Positions 20,486 through 30,731 of a stretch of 64,000 nucleotides of DNA are shown here, one piece after another. A model generated the notes under the pieces. It saw nothing but the letters and a program-made list of their open reading frames with translations, did not search any database and was not told the DNA's origin. This stretch comes from Larimichthys crocea (Eukaryota > Chordata > Actinopteri > Sciaenidae), in NCBI RefSeq assembly GCF_000972845.2, contig NW_020853301.1, positions 62,001-126,000 of the forward strand, in the 5' to 3' direction. The translations under genes were made by a program, and so were the position numbers. The first letter of the stretch is position 1; each line of letters opens with the position of its first letter.

Positions 20486-21171
20486 ACAGGACCACAATCA
20501 TATGCTGCAACCTGAAGATTACTCTATAACACCTGTAAGAACTCTCATGGACTCAAGTGCTCTTATTGAATGTATCTAGTGTTTGTATATTGTTCGAATA
20601 TGTATGTCTGTGTACTTTATATATCTATGTAAAAACTTTAATAAATATATTGTTGAAAAAAAATAAATGTTTTGTTCTGAGAACTAAATGTAGAGTTTTA
20701 GCTTTATTCTCCTAAAACCTTAAAAACGACCTGCTGCCAAAATAAAATACTATAGCAATTTATAGTACACACTGACTGGGCATTTTTCTACATTGAGTAC
20801 TTTTACTTTTGATATTTTAAGTGCGACTTAAAATATCAAAAGAGCCAAAAACTGTGTGGATATTAGACTTAAATTTAACAGGTGTCTAGGTGCTCTGTTA
20901 TAACTATTTCCTAAATGTCACAATATCATCTTATAAAGGGATGATGAAGGGATTATATATAAATATTGCGTTTCTGCTGCCCCTACATGGGCGAAAAAAT
21001 GATACATGCCTATCCACCACTCAAACCCTCACACCATTACTTTCTGCATTCAAATATGAGGCACACTTCATCTTACATTGTCACTGAAGATTATTGGACT
21101 GAGTCATTCATAAAAGGGAGATATTAGTTATATCAGACCAGGATTTCTGAGCTCAGCAAATCAGTAATATC
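20486..21171. other. AT-rich non-coding interval with a hairpin
   Basis: AATAAA words at 20639 and 20662 could serve as polyadenylation signals for transcripts from the ORF at 19333. Apart from the palindrome at 20806-20842, nothing is recognised. Confidence 0.4.
20806..20842. repeat. Perfect 17-bp inverted repeat with a 3-base loop
   Basis: CTTTTGATATTTTAAGT at 20806-20822 and its exact complement at 20826-20842, loop GCG. A long, fully paired hairpin with no terminator context. It may be the end of a palindromic repeat. Confidence 0.9.
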
Positions 21172-21262
21172 TCCCTGTACAGATTGTAAAGCCCTCCGAG
21201 GCAAATGTACGTTGTGACTTTGGGCTATACAAATAAAATTGATTTGATTTGAATTGATTTAA
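21172..21262 (+). mobile_element. CR1/L2-group LINE 3'-end fragment
   Basis: The last 90 bases of the family (CCCTGTACAGATTGTAAAGC to the TTGAT tail), heavily 5' truncated. Confidence 0.92.
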
Positions 21263-21980
21263 TAATGTGCTCAAAGGAAACCAGGTCAGCTTTTCCTAAT
21301 CCAGTTGCTGTCAAACACCAGATACCTGCTGAGAGGGACTGAAAGTAAGATCTGGGCAAAATCAATAGCTTTACCATAGATGAGTCCAGCCAGGCTGCAT
21401 GCACACAACATGCTTCTGAAGCACTGTCTGGGTACTAGCAATCTTCCCATGACTCCACTGTTCTGGAAGGGGGTAAGCTTCAAGAGGACTGCAGAGTGAT
21501 TGTCAAGGATGTGATTATAAAAAAAAGTTCAACATTCACACACATTAGGTGGTCCTCAGACAGGGACAGGGTTGTGCGTTTCCACTCCGGCAGCCCGCAA
21601 AAAACGTGCCGGTGTCCGGGAGAGAGGTTGAGCCAGATTCAACTTTTGGGAAACCGGAGCCCCACGTCATGCTCCAGCTGCCAATCAGACACTCAGATCG
21701 GCCAAACCTCCACAGACAGCCTGAAATGTCTCTGAAGCAGAGACTATCCAGGTGCATTCACGGACTAAACTCTGATAATCTACCTGTGTGTGTGTTCTGA
21801 CTTTTTTATTTCATGTACCAACTTCTAAACCTGAAAAGCTATCATTAATCAGAGAAATAAAACATTTTCTATAATTTCTCAGCTGTTACATTCAGCCCAC
21901 GCCCACAGCAACCCACCTCAGCTCCCCTCAGCTCCCACCACCGGTTTCCCTGTCCCTGTCTGAATGTGGCCTTAGACACA

Positions 21981-22017
<37 letters not shown>

Positions 22018-22029
22018 ATCTCAACCAGT
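21263..22029. other. Interval with a 15-bp inverted pair and a (CT)n run
   Basis: CAGACAGGGACAGGG at 21558-21572 is exactly inverted at 21949-21963, enclosing about 375 bp without a good frame; it may be a small DNA element. (CT)n occupies 21980-22017. Nothing else is recognised. Confidence 0.4.
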
Positions 22030-22207
22030 CGTGACAGGTGGTCATCTGCTTGAGGTTTCTGATTCCTAAAGTTTTTTCTTGCCTAAATATCTTATCCTAA
22101 ATGATATAAAAAAAAGACTGCAGTCTAAACCTGCTCTGATGGAAGTGTCATTAGAAAACTACTGTTATTTGGGGCTTTTAAAATTAAATTGAACTGAATT
22201 GAATTGA
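22030..22207 (+). mobile_element. LINE 3'-end fragment (second CR1/L2/Rex1-type family)
   Basis: The 3'UTR has GAGGTTTCT, a T-rich CTTGCC word, CTAAACCTGCTCT and GGGGCTTTTAAAATTAAATTGA, then a GAATT-type tail ending 22207. It differs from the TTGAT-tailed family elsewhere in the window. Confidence 0.7.
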
Positions 22208-22208
22208 G

Positions 22209-22487
22209 CTGAATGTGTGGAGTTTTCATGTTCTACCTGTGTCTGTGTGGGTACTCTCCAGGTACTTCCTCCCACAGTCCAAAGAAATGGACTTTATGGT
22301 TTAATTGGTGACTCTAGATTGCCCGTAGAGTGAATGGTTGTTTCTCTATGTGCCCTGAGATAAGCTGGTGACTTCAGGGTTCAGGATGTACCCCCTGCTT
22401 CTCACCCTAAAAGCCATCTAGGATAGGCTCCAGTCCCCCACTCCTAATGAAGGTAAGTGGTTACAAAATAGATGGATTGATGAACTG
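22209..22487 (+). mobile_element. Widespread fish interspersed repeat (LINE-tail type)
   Basis: Contains CTTCCTCCCACAGTCCAAAG, TTGGTGACTCTAGATTGCCC, GGATAGGCTCCAGTCCCCC and an ATAGATGGATTGATGA tail. These words are extremely common in fish genomes. The class is not certain to me. A tail fragment in the opposite orientation is near 27860-27890. Confidence 0.75.
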
Positions 22488-23310
22488 AATTAAAAGTTAT
22501 GATTCATGTCAAATGCTTAAGGGGAAAAAAACATACACACTTGCTTTTTCTTTTAAGGGTTCTGCCCCCAACTCCCCTGCTGTATCACATATCTTATAGC
22601 TACAACTCCTTAAAAAAGACTGACTTTGATCTATATTGACTTAGGGGACTTCCTTTTTAGATCAGCATATTCAGTTCCAGGTTCATATTTCAGGACATGT
22701 TTTAAATATAGTGATATATATTTACCAAATTGTAATTGGAGTGCAACATAAGGTATTCCTGTCAACAAATATTTAAAATGTAACATGAGTTTTACTTTAT
22801 TAATTTTCTAACTGCCCTGCTGACTCAAACAAATGCTACAACAACATCAACTATATTGATAATCAATTACTTGGATCCAACTTTTATAGTAAATTTCACA
22901 ATAGTGGTCATTATTCATTAACCTAATGCAGACAAATAATCTCGCCCAATACAAGAAGAGCACTTCAGCATTGGGCGATCTGAACAGAATAATCTGAGCA
23001 CTAAGCAACATGGCAGTATGTTTTTGTGGTTTTGCATTGTACACACTATAACTTATGATGCAAGTTGATGCAGATATGTTGTCTCTCTGTGCAACCTTCT
23101 GAAAATGACATCAGGTGTTTAATAATTGTTAGGAGAATGTTCACCATCCATATAAACCTGAACATTATTTAGTACACCAGGAACTCTATATACTTTCTAA
23201 CTTGATATAACTGTGGTTGCACCAAGAGAGTTTTAATATTTAAATTCTTGCAACAAAAGAATTAAATTAAATTTAGCCAAGGGAAGAAAAGACAAAAAAA
23301 CATACATATG
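22488..23310. other. Non-coding interval
   Basis: AT-rich, with no frame above background and no repeat that I recognise. Confidence 0.4.
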
Positions 23311-23634
23311 GGCGGCTGTGGCTCACAGGCAGAGCGGGTCGTCCACTAATCAGATGATCGGCGGTTCGATCCCCGGCTCCTGCGGTCTGCATGTCGAAGT
23401 GTCCTTGGGCAAGATACTGAACCCCAAATTGCTCCCGAAGGCTGTGCCATCGGTGTGTGAATGTGTATGAATGGTTAGACCCTTAAACTGATGAGCAGTT
23501 GGCACCTTGCATGGTAGCCAATGCCATCAGTGGATGAATGTGTGTGAATGGGGTGAATGAGATATGTAGTGTAGAGCGCTTTGAGTGGTCGGAAGACTAG
23601 AAAGGACATATATAAGTACATCCATTTACCATTA
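23311..23634 (+). mobile_element. tRNA-derived SINE, near full length
   Basis: The tRNA-like head has TGGCTCACAGGCAGAGCGGG (box A region) and GGTTCGATCCCC (box B). The body has GTCCTTGGGCAAGATACTGA, and the tail TTTGAGTGGTCGGAAGACTAG. Inferred RNA polymerase III promoter in the head. Partner copies at 13842 (minus) and 24797 (tail only). Confidence 0.93.
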
Positions 23635-23675
23635 TCTATCAGTGGCTGAATTTATGAGTAGTGCAAAAAAAAGCT

Positions 23676-23773
23676 GCAGTGTCACTGCCTGTACAGATTG
23701 TAAAACCCTCAGAGGAAAAATGGGTTTTGTGAAATTGGACTATACAAATAAAATTTGATTAAATTTGATTGAG
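23676..23773 (+). mobile_element. CR1/L2-group LINE 3'-end fragment
   Basis: CACTGCCTGTACAGATTGTAA through CTATACAAATAAAATTTGATT; more diverged than the copy at 21172. Confidence 0.85.
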
Positions 23774-24796
23774 TTCAGAAAACCAAAGAAATTGACTGGA
23801 GGTGAATACAGTAGAGCTGAGGAGGACTGCAAAGTTGGGTGATAATTCTCTGTGGGTTTCTCACTATAAGCAAACCTTTCACATTGCACATATTAATTTC
23901 TTTCATTGTTGGTATACAATTAGTGCATCTCTATCTTAATTAATTAATAGTGGTATAGTAATTTAAGTTATTGGTTTATTTAGTTTATATGTCACCTAAA
24001 CTAATTATGTTAGGACTTCAGTGACCTACACCTCAGTGTAACAATCAAGTTTGATTACTATTTGTCTGCTCAGTTGATCCTCAGGAAAGCTATGAATGTG
24101 CATGGTCATCATTGTCACAGGTTTTAGGAACATGGGTACAGACCAACCCAGTCATGGCTAGTGGGGGTTGATAGAATAGTGCCCTCTTGACCCAGAGGTT
24201 GCCAAGGTCACATTCCAGCCCAGGTTAGCACAAGGACCCCTCAGTGTGAGAAGGAAGTGCTGATAGAGGAAGGGACAGGTGTCTTTATCACTAGCACACA
24301 GTTGTATCCATAAATCAAGAGCTACTAAGGCCCCGGGCGAACCACAAGTGAGGTAGCAGGACTGTTTTTAGAGCAACACCAAAGGCTGAACATCACTAAG
24401 ACCGGGGCTTAAGCATATGGATTGCAGCATATGACGTGTCATGCCATGTTATGCAAAACCGCAATACCGGCACTTCATCACAGCTGTGGAGAGAGGGAAC
24501 ATGATCATGCTGAGGACAGGGGGCTTAGATTGAACCAAGCGGAAGCTTCATTTCATGTCATCCCTTTTTCTGTTTTAATCTGTGCTCAAGCCAGCTATTT
24601 TGTTAATATCCTGGATTGTCAGCATGCTGTGTTGTGGTTGAACTATTGTTGCACTACAGCAGATTATGTGAATGTTATCAGTCCTATAACAAAACAATAT
24701 TTTTATGAATGTACTGTACTAAGGAGTAGTAAAAACCTTTGGTCCTGCTGCATGTTTCCAATCATGCTAGTTTACCATACACAGAAGTGTTCAGTG
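23774..24796. other. Non-coding interval
   Basis: A 129-codon frame at 24422-24811 has no recognisable domain, runs into a SINE tail and is probably chance. Nothing else is seen. Confidence 0.4.
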
Positions 24797-24906
24797 TATG
24801 AATGTGTGTGAATGGGTGAATGAGATATGTAGTGTAAAAGTGTTTTGAGTGGTTGGAAGACTAGAAAGGTGCTATATAAGTACAGTCCATTTACCATTTA
24901 CCATTT
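24797..24906 (+). mobile_element. SINE tail fragment
   Basis: The 3' part of the family seen at 23311 (GAATGTGTGTGAATGGGTGAA, GGAAGACTAGAAAGGTGCTA, CATTTACC repeated), without the tRNA head. Confidence 0.85.
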
Positions 24907-25722
24907 ATAGAAGAAAGAAATTTTCCACAAGCCTTTTTTTTATTAATTTAACTGTGCAGCGCTCACAGCTTTTTCTCCACAAGCACCCAAAGAGGAAAGG
25001 TGTGACACAGCTGATCCTGGATCAGCTGACTTGAGGGTCTGTGGTGTTGAAGCAGCCACCTCAGAGCTGCTCCGTTTCTGGTCAAGGACTGGGATCCTAT
25101 TTCAGCTGAAGTCTGTGTGTCTGCACACACTGCTTGACTCACGCTTATGTGAGTTTATGTGAGCAGAGAAGATTTCAGTTTGCTTTGCGTTCACACTGTA
25201 TAGTCATCTTTGTTTGGAAGACTTTTTATTTTTTTATTTGTACTGGTGTCCTCATCCTTGAATTCTATACTGATAAAAGTAAGACTCCTGTACAGTATAG
25301 TTGTGGGTGTGTGTTTATTCTTGCTGAACATAACTACTATGAAACAATCAGAAAATAACTTTTTATTTCTCTGTCTCTCTTGAATCTGGCTTCGACTTCT
25401 TTGGACAGCACAAAAATCAAGGAAAAACCTGAGCAAGTCAACAAAATCAAGCAGATAAAACACTCCTGGTGATGCATGAAGTGTGTTGGGGACAGAACAG
25501 TGTCTAAAAATGCAATATGTAGAAAAAACAACCTGCCAAATGTATCCTACAGTCTACATATCTGTGTGCAAGCAGCACATCGTAGTATGTACTAATAATA
25601 ATCTTTCTAGTCATTGTTGTCTCACAGGTATTCATCCACAGCAGTTACAACTTCATGTCCCAGCGTAACTTTTCTTTTTCTGTTTTTTGACAAATCAATT
25701 CCAGGTGAAGTTCACTAGCACG
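24907..25722. other. Non-coding interval
   Basis: No exon, repeat or regulatory motif that I can support. Confidence 0.4.
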
Positions 25723-25910
25723 CAGTGTTGTTTAGCTCAGTTGGTAGAGCATCCTCCCTATGTATGAAGGCTCAGTCCTTGCCGCAGCAGCCCAGGGTTC
25801 GGATCCGACCTGCGGTCCTTTGCTGTGTGTCATACCTCATCTCTCTCTCCCCACATTCCTGTCATTCTTCAGCTGTGTCTGTCAAGTAAAAAGCTTGAAA
25901 AAGGCCAAAA
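25723..25910 (+). mobile_element. tRNA-derived SINE of a second family
   Basis: The head TAGCTCAGTTGGTAGAGCATC (box A) is followed by GGTTCGGATCCGACC (box B with an extra base). The body has CCTTTGCTGTGTGTCAT and a T/C-rich CTCTCTCCCCACATTCCTGTC, with an AAAAAGCTTGAAAAAGGCC end. The tRNA-like cloverleaf is imperfect, so it is not a tRNA gene. Confidence 0.88.
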
Positions 25911-26666
25911 AATTCACTAACCCTGCAAGTAAGCTGGATTCATGAAAGTGGCATAATCAGGAGACCAGGCTTAAAGCTTGTGTCTGAACCACGGTAGTTT
26001 GGGGTGATTATCTTATTGAGAACTATTGGCAGCTGTTTTGAGCTATGAGCTTAGTTAAACGCTATGTGAAAGCCAACATCAATGACAACAGCTAAAGAGG
26101 TTAGTGTAGAGGCTCTTTGTATCAGTTATATCAGAACTAAAGAGTATTTCTACCATGAAAGAGGAAGAAAGAACGACACTGAAGGATTTTTTAGATTAAA
26201 AATATATTTTGTTTTTTTCTCTTCTTCTGACTGACTTTAATAGGAATTTGATTACATCATTTGGTTTGTTGATCTGGTTCAAGTTTGCTACTGATAGACC
26301 ATGATAGGCAGATGGTTTATCCCATCACATGACCTGCCCCTTTCCGGTTTCAGCAACTGTGTAACAAACCATCTGGAGCAGTCAGGTTTATTTATATAAA
26401 GTTTTACAAACATTTTCTCTTGGCCCACACAATATTCAATAGGGTCAACCTTGACATTACAACACATTCAAGTCTTCTCCATGAGGAAACAACAGTTAGC
26501 AGGTGCAATTGATATGCTAATGATTCAAATCAAATTGCAGTTTAATTGTATTTCTATAGCACTAAATCAGGTCTGCTGTCATCTGCTGTCTGCTGTCACA
26601 AGACTGATATTCCCAGTGCTCAACATTACGTAAACTTCACTTCATTTTCCTGTCCAGTAATAGCAC
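25911..26666. other. Non-coding interval
   Basis: Nothing recognised. The composition is ordinary AT-rich intergenic DNA. Confidence 0.4.
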
Positions 26667-26932
26667 CAGGGCCGGTCCTAGCTATGGGCAATGTGGGCGG
26701 CCGCCCAGGGCGCATTCTCCGTGGGGGGCGCACGAACGCCCGAAAAAGCAAAAAACCTCGGTAATTTTTCGATACCGCTCATTAGCGGAGCCCGTTAGCG
26801 GAGCGGGCGCCCCGGGAGCGGGGTGTTGACAAGGCAGAGGGGGGCGTCGGACAGACCGATGGGGGCGCACGCATCCAGGGGCGCACGGCGCATCCAGGGG
26901 CGCACTGGCGGCCGTGAGGGCGCACGGGAAAA
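26667..26932 (+). mobile_element. Second copy of the GC-rich hAT-type MITE
   Basis: Begins CAGGGCCGGTCCTAG, the same terminus as the element at 14546-14828 in opposite orientation, and keeps its internal words (GGCGGCCGCCCAGGGCGCAT, GCGCACGAACGCCCG, GGGGGCGTCGGACAG). Repeated GCGCACG/GCATCCAGGGG units replace the far terminus, so no target duplication can be read. Confidence 0.85.
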
Positions 26933-28435
26933 ACTTCTTTAAGAAGGAGGATATCCTACTACTAGAACATTACCGTCTGTTCAATCTCCTGTTTACAGTA
27001 CAGTAACTCTCAGTGTATACTGAATTCACCTTACTGTCTCAACATCATTATATGAACTTTCTGACAGCTAAGTAAAAAACATATTCTATATGTTTCTCAC
27101 TCTGCACCGACTCTGTATGAGATTCTTCTACAATAAGGAACTGGTCTCTAATACCTGCTGTACAGCCTCTATATTTACCTGGTATTGTTTTGACATCCAG
27201 CCCACCAGATATGGGCTTCAAAGACATGCCCACATAAGAGTCTGGCATGCCAGCAGAGCCTTTGAAACCCAACACTGTTATGTGATGTTGTTGGGCCGAC
27301 TGTCCGTCATTCTGACTGGCTCGAAAACACCCCCAAATAGGGTTCAGCATGTGACAGGGAGGACCTCTCTTACTCTTGTACCGTACACTGTATTAAGAAA
27401 TGTGTAGAATCAGAGTCTGGGGAGTGTGTGATTACATAATCTGCTAGACATGTACTAGTTTTGTAACCACCTGCTGTTGAATAAATAATCTGCATCTGGT
27501 TTTGATTCCTGTAAATTTCCACTTGAGGCAGATTTGGAAGTAGAATAAGACTTACTTAAGGAAGTATTTAAATACGTAAATGTCACTTCAAAGTTGAGTT
27601 ACTATTGAAATAGCCCTGCTGTACAGAATTAATGTACAGTTGTTTCATTAGTTGCAATTGTTGTTCTGGCCAGATGTTTTAAGTTTATTGTTGCAGCTCC
27701 AAAAACTAAACTAAATTTGTTGTAAAAATGTGTGTGCCTATTTCTAAAACTATAGAATCTAGCTGGTGTGTTGTAAAAAGTGTTTTGAGAATGTTTAGAA
27801 TTTGTTGTTAAATAGCACAGTGTAACGTTTTTGTTTTCTTTGCTTACAGTATAATCTCCATCCATCCATTTTCTTTTGCTTATCCTCAGTCAGATTGCAG
27901 TGGATGCAGTCCTTCTCCGAAGCAACGCAGTCCAACTCCTCCTTGTTGTGGAAAAACTGCTGAAGTCAAAGGTCAATGGTGAGGTCAGGAGTTCAGAAAG
28001 TGTTCAGGAGCCTCTGATGTCTTATGCTGTAATATTTATTAACGCTTGATCAAGGAGAATTAGAGACACTCTCAAAGTTCATCAGAAGTGCCTGAGTCGG
28101 TCTCACATTCTGCCAAACTCATCCTGGTGCATAGACTTAAAACCCCAAGATAACACCACAAATATTACACGCCCAGAATTAGTCAAAGAGAATGTCTTTA
28201 CCCATGGAGGTGTTATTGTCAACATATTCCAGGCTGGAGACACAGATGTCTGTTTACGCAGATTGGAACGTCAACAGCAAACTATCTATTATGTCTAGGA
28301 AGGCAGCAATAGGTCTCTTCGACCCTGGCCACCACAGTGTTGAGATAGACTGGCACCTAACCAAAGCCAAACAATTAATACTGCCAGGGACCTCAAGGCC
28401 CACACATGGGCCTAAGGATAGAAAATTCCACAACA
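26933..28435. other. Non-coding interval
   Basis: Includes a reversed GGATGGATGG-type repeat tail at about 27860-27890 and open frames around 27048-27407 with no recognisable domain. No supported gene. Confidence 0.4.
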
Positions 28436-28533
28436 CTCCTGGGGGATCCTAAGGGATTCCCAGGCTAGATGGGCAGGTTCTGGGTCTGCCCCAGGGTCTT
28501 CTCCCAGTTGGACATGCCCAGAACACCTCCAAT
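28436..28533 (-). mobile_element. RTE/Rex3-like LINE fragment, antisense
   Basis: On the plus strand it reads GGGGGATCCTAAGGGATTCCCAGG, then GGGTCTTCTCCCAGTTGGACATGCCCAGAACACCTCC. I recognise this word order as the antisense of fish Rex3-type elements. Short, and not coding as it stands. Confidence 0.5.
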
Positions 28534-28779
28534 GGAAGAATTTTATTTTGAGAATATGGACAACTCGGAATATTCATCCAGTAAAAGCTTTGAATGTCTT
28601 TGCTGAAATCTGAAGACCCAATTACTTAAATCCCTTATTAGAAATGAATTTTGAAGATATTTTAAAAGTAAACGTATCTTATATAATTATATCTATGTTA
28701 ATAGATCAAAGTTGTTGTTTGTTAGACATAATACCATGAAGTGCAACATATATTTATAGCACAGTTTGAGGAATACATT

Positions 28780-29055
28780 AAAGGTCCAGTGTGTCCGATT
28801 TATGGGACAACATAATAATACAATATAATATTCATAACTATGTTATCATTAGTGTATAATCAAAGTGAAAAAATGTTTTTATTACACTAGAATTAACCTT
28901 TTGTACCTACAGAACAGACAACTGGCTCTAACTAGGACCTTTCATGTTTTTCATGGCCACTGTAGTTTCTGCTAAATGCGTAAGTAAAGGGTGAGGTTAG
29001 TGGGTTGCAGTCAGCAATTACACTGTTACATGCCACTAAATCCTACACATCTGAT
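28780..29055. mobile_element. Non-autonomous DNA repeat (AAAGGTCCAGTGTGT type)
   Basis: Begins AAAGGTCCAGTGTGTCCGATT and contains ATAATATTCATAACTATGTT, ACTGGCTCTAACTAGGACCTTTC and ATGCCACTAAATCCTACAC. These are landmarks of a very abundant fish MITE whose other end is normally the complement of its start. The right terminus is lost here. Confidence 0.7.
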
Positions 29056-29111
29056 CTGATCTGAGTGACTAACCCACTAAGTAATCTTGTCATAATTAAT
29101 AAGATGTGATC

Positions 29112-29288
29112 TACTTAAGCTCAGGTCATCCCTTAGTTATGCTGCTATAGGACTAGACTGCCGGGGGATTCCCCCTCCCTCCGCTCTCTCTGTTTCTCTC
29201 TCTCACTGTCTCTTTCAGGGTTATGCCTAGTCAGGCATGGTATTGGTTGAAGATGCAGTCACATCTCCCTTTACTGAAAACTTTACCC

Positions 29289-29297
<9 letters not shown>
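29112..29297 (+). mobile_element. CR1/L2-group LINE 3'UTR, left half of a split copy
   Basis: AGCTCAGGTCATCCCTTAGTT, CTGCCGGGGGA, GGGTTATGCCTAGTCAGGCATGG and CATCTCCCTTTACTGAAAAC match 18195-18320. The copy stops at a CT run (29298-29338). Its continuation (CATGTCTCATTAATGCATG...) appears at 44545-44705, so about 15 kb sits between the halves. Confidence 0.85.

Positions 29298-29338
<41 letters not shown>
29298..29338 (+). repeat. (CT)n tract at the 5' edge of Tx1-like copy A
   Basis: A pure CT run ends ...CTCTTCGGTATGAGAGG, where the Tx1-like element begins. The same junction occurs at 36291. Confidence 0.95.
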
Positions 29339-29339
<1 letters not shown>

Positions 29340-30250
29340 GTATGAGAGGAGTGTGTGTGGAGGAGCTGGATGAATTTGAGTGTTTGCTCTCTTTCTATTT
29401 TCCCTTTTCTGTATGGTTTTGTTGTGTGTGTTTGTGAATATAGTTGTGTTAGTTTGGTGTTTGTTTGGTTGTTCTTTGGTTAGTTTAGTGTTTGTTTGTC
29501 ACATGTTTTGCCAGCCATGCTCTGAGGAGCTGGCATGGCGTCTAGCAGCGTTTTCTCCAGGCTGACACGGAGGGACGGCATTAAAATCGGAGCCGGCTCT
29601 CCGTGCAGCGTGGAGGAGGTCGCACTCGCCGTGGGAGAGGTCATCGGGCACGGCTCTGTGAAGTCCGCTGCGCGTATGAACAGCGCGGTGGTTCTGTTCC
29701 TGGAGACGGTGGAGCAGGTGAACAGGTTGGTGGAGACGGGCATCACGGTGAGCGGGATGTTTGAGCCGGTGATGCCGCTGACACAGCCGGCAACAAAGAT
29801 CACCTTATCAAACGTCCCCCCGTTCATCAGTGATGACTTTTTAACCAGAGAGCTGTCCAGACATGGAAAGGTGGTATCACCCATAAGAAAGGTGTTGTCC
29901 GGCTGCAAGTCCCCCCTGCTGAGACAGGCAGCTCTTCATGTTGCTCAACAACAAAGAAGAAGACTTTGACTACTGCTTCTGTGTCCGCGTAGATGACTTT
30001 GAGTACGTGTTGTTTGCAACGTCATCTACTATAAAATGTTTTGGATGTGGCGGGGAGGGACATTTGATCAAAGCCTGTTCCAACCGCGGTGCCCCGGCGG
30101 CGGGGGCCGCTGCCACCGCTGACCCATCTGCTCTTGCGGGCCAACCCGTTCCAGCGTCGTGGCGTGTAGCCGGTGGGGGGGCCGGTACCGCCAGGGAGAA
30201 GAAGGAGAAAGACACGGGGGCTACTGAGAAACAACCGGAGGGGGCGATGC
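29339..30250 (+). mobile_element. Tx1-clade LINE, copy A (5'UTR plus part of ORF1)
   Basis: Starts immediately after (CT)n with TTCGGTATGAGAGGAGTGTGTG and a T/G-rich 5'UTR of about 195 bases. It covers ORF1 through the CCHC knuckle and stops at about 30250, where the sequence leaves the consensus of the other copies (39700 region). Confidence 0.88.
29535..30250 (+). pseudogene. Tx1-like ORF1 (nucleic-acid binding), frameshifted and truncated
   Basis: ATG 29535 opens MASSSVFSRLTRRDGIKIGAG... The first 130 residues include VEEVALAVGEVIGHGSVKSAARMN, VVLFLETVEQVNRLVETGI and ITLSNVPPFISDDFLTRELSRHGKVVSPIRKV, an RRM-like fold segment typical of Tx1 ORF1. An extra G near 29926 (AGACAGGCAGC against AGACAGCAGC at 39343) shifts the frame. 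The next frame encodes FMLLNNKEEDFDYCFCVRVDDFEYVLFATS and a CCHC knuckle, CFGCGGEGHLIKAC (30041-30082). It then becomes A/G/P-rich and is cut off. The protein would coat element RNA. Copy C retains the order of the rest. Confidence 0.85.
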
Positions 30251-30731
30251 AGCGAATTACGTTTCCTTGTGGCACAAACTCTTTCATGGTGTTGGCGGTC
30301 AAACTTTCCACTCGACTTTCTCGCATCCGGTGGGTGTGGCCTTGCCAATAGCTCTACCTGTCAAGTCATGATTTGACCTTGTTTCATGTGCTTGAAATGA
30401 ATGGAATCGAATTATCTGAATTTTTTCTTTGATTATGTTAAAACGCAAAAGAAAAAAATCATTTAAGGGAGATACCCATAACGTCCTTCATTTAAAAAAC
30501 GTGAACATATTTCTAGATTTGCTATCCAACACATGCCCGGAAATGAATTTTTTTGAGGCAGCATGTGAAAAAACCCCACCACCAAAACCAAAAGCCCTTA
30601 AAGTATAAACAAGAACAACCCTTCATCAGGATCCACCACCACCCCTGTCAAAAGCTTTCTCTTCTCCTGGTTCCAAGTGAAAGCAACCCAATGTCAATAA
30701 CTGTACAGTTTAATAACATCAACCAGTCTCA
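30251..30731. other. Junction sequence between the two Tx1-type elements
   Basis: AT-rich, with a few poly-A-like words. It may be the eroded 3' end of the antisense element (beyond 30732), but no 3'UTR signature is visible. Confidence 0.3.

Noticed and set aside
23311..23385. Possible tRNA gene
   Set aside because: Same reasoning: tRNA-derived SINE head with family copies at 13842-14044 and 24797-24906.
24422..24811. 129-codon frame as a gene
   Set aside because: No recognisable domain, no good start context, runs into a SINE tail; length within chance for this AT content.
25723..25910. Possible tRNA gene
   Set aside because: Box A and box B are present, but the anticodon arm and acceptor stem do not pair properly and a SINE body and tail follow.
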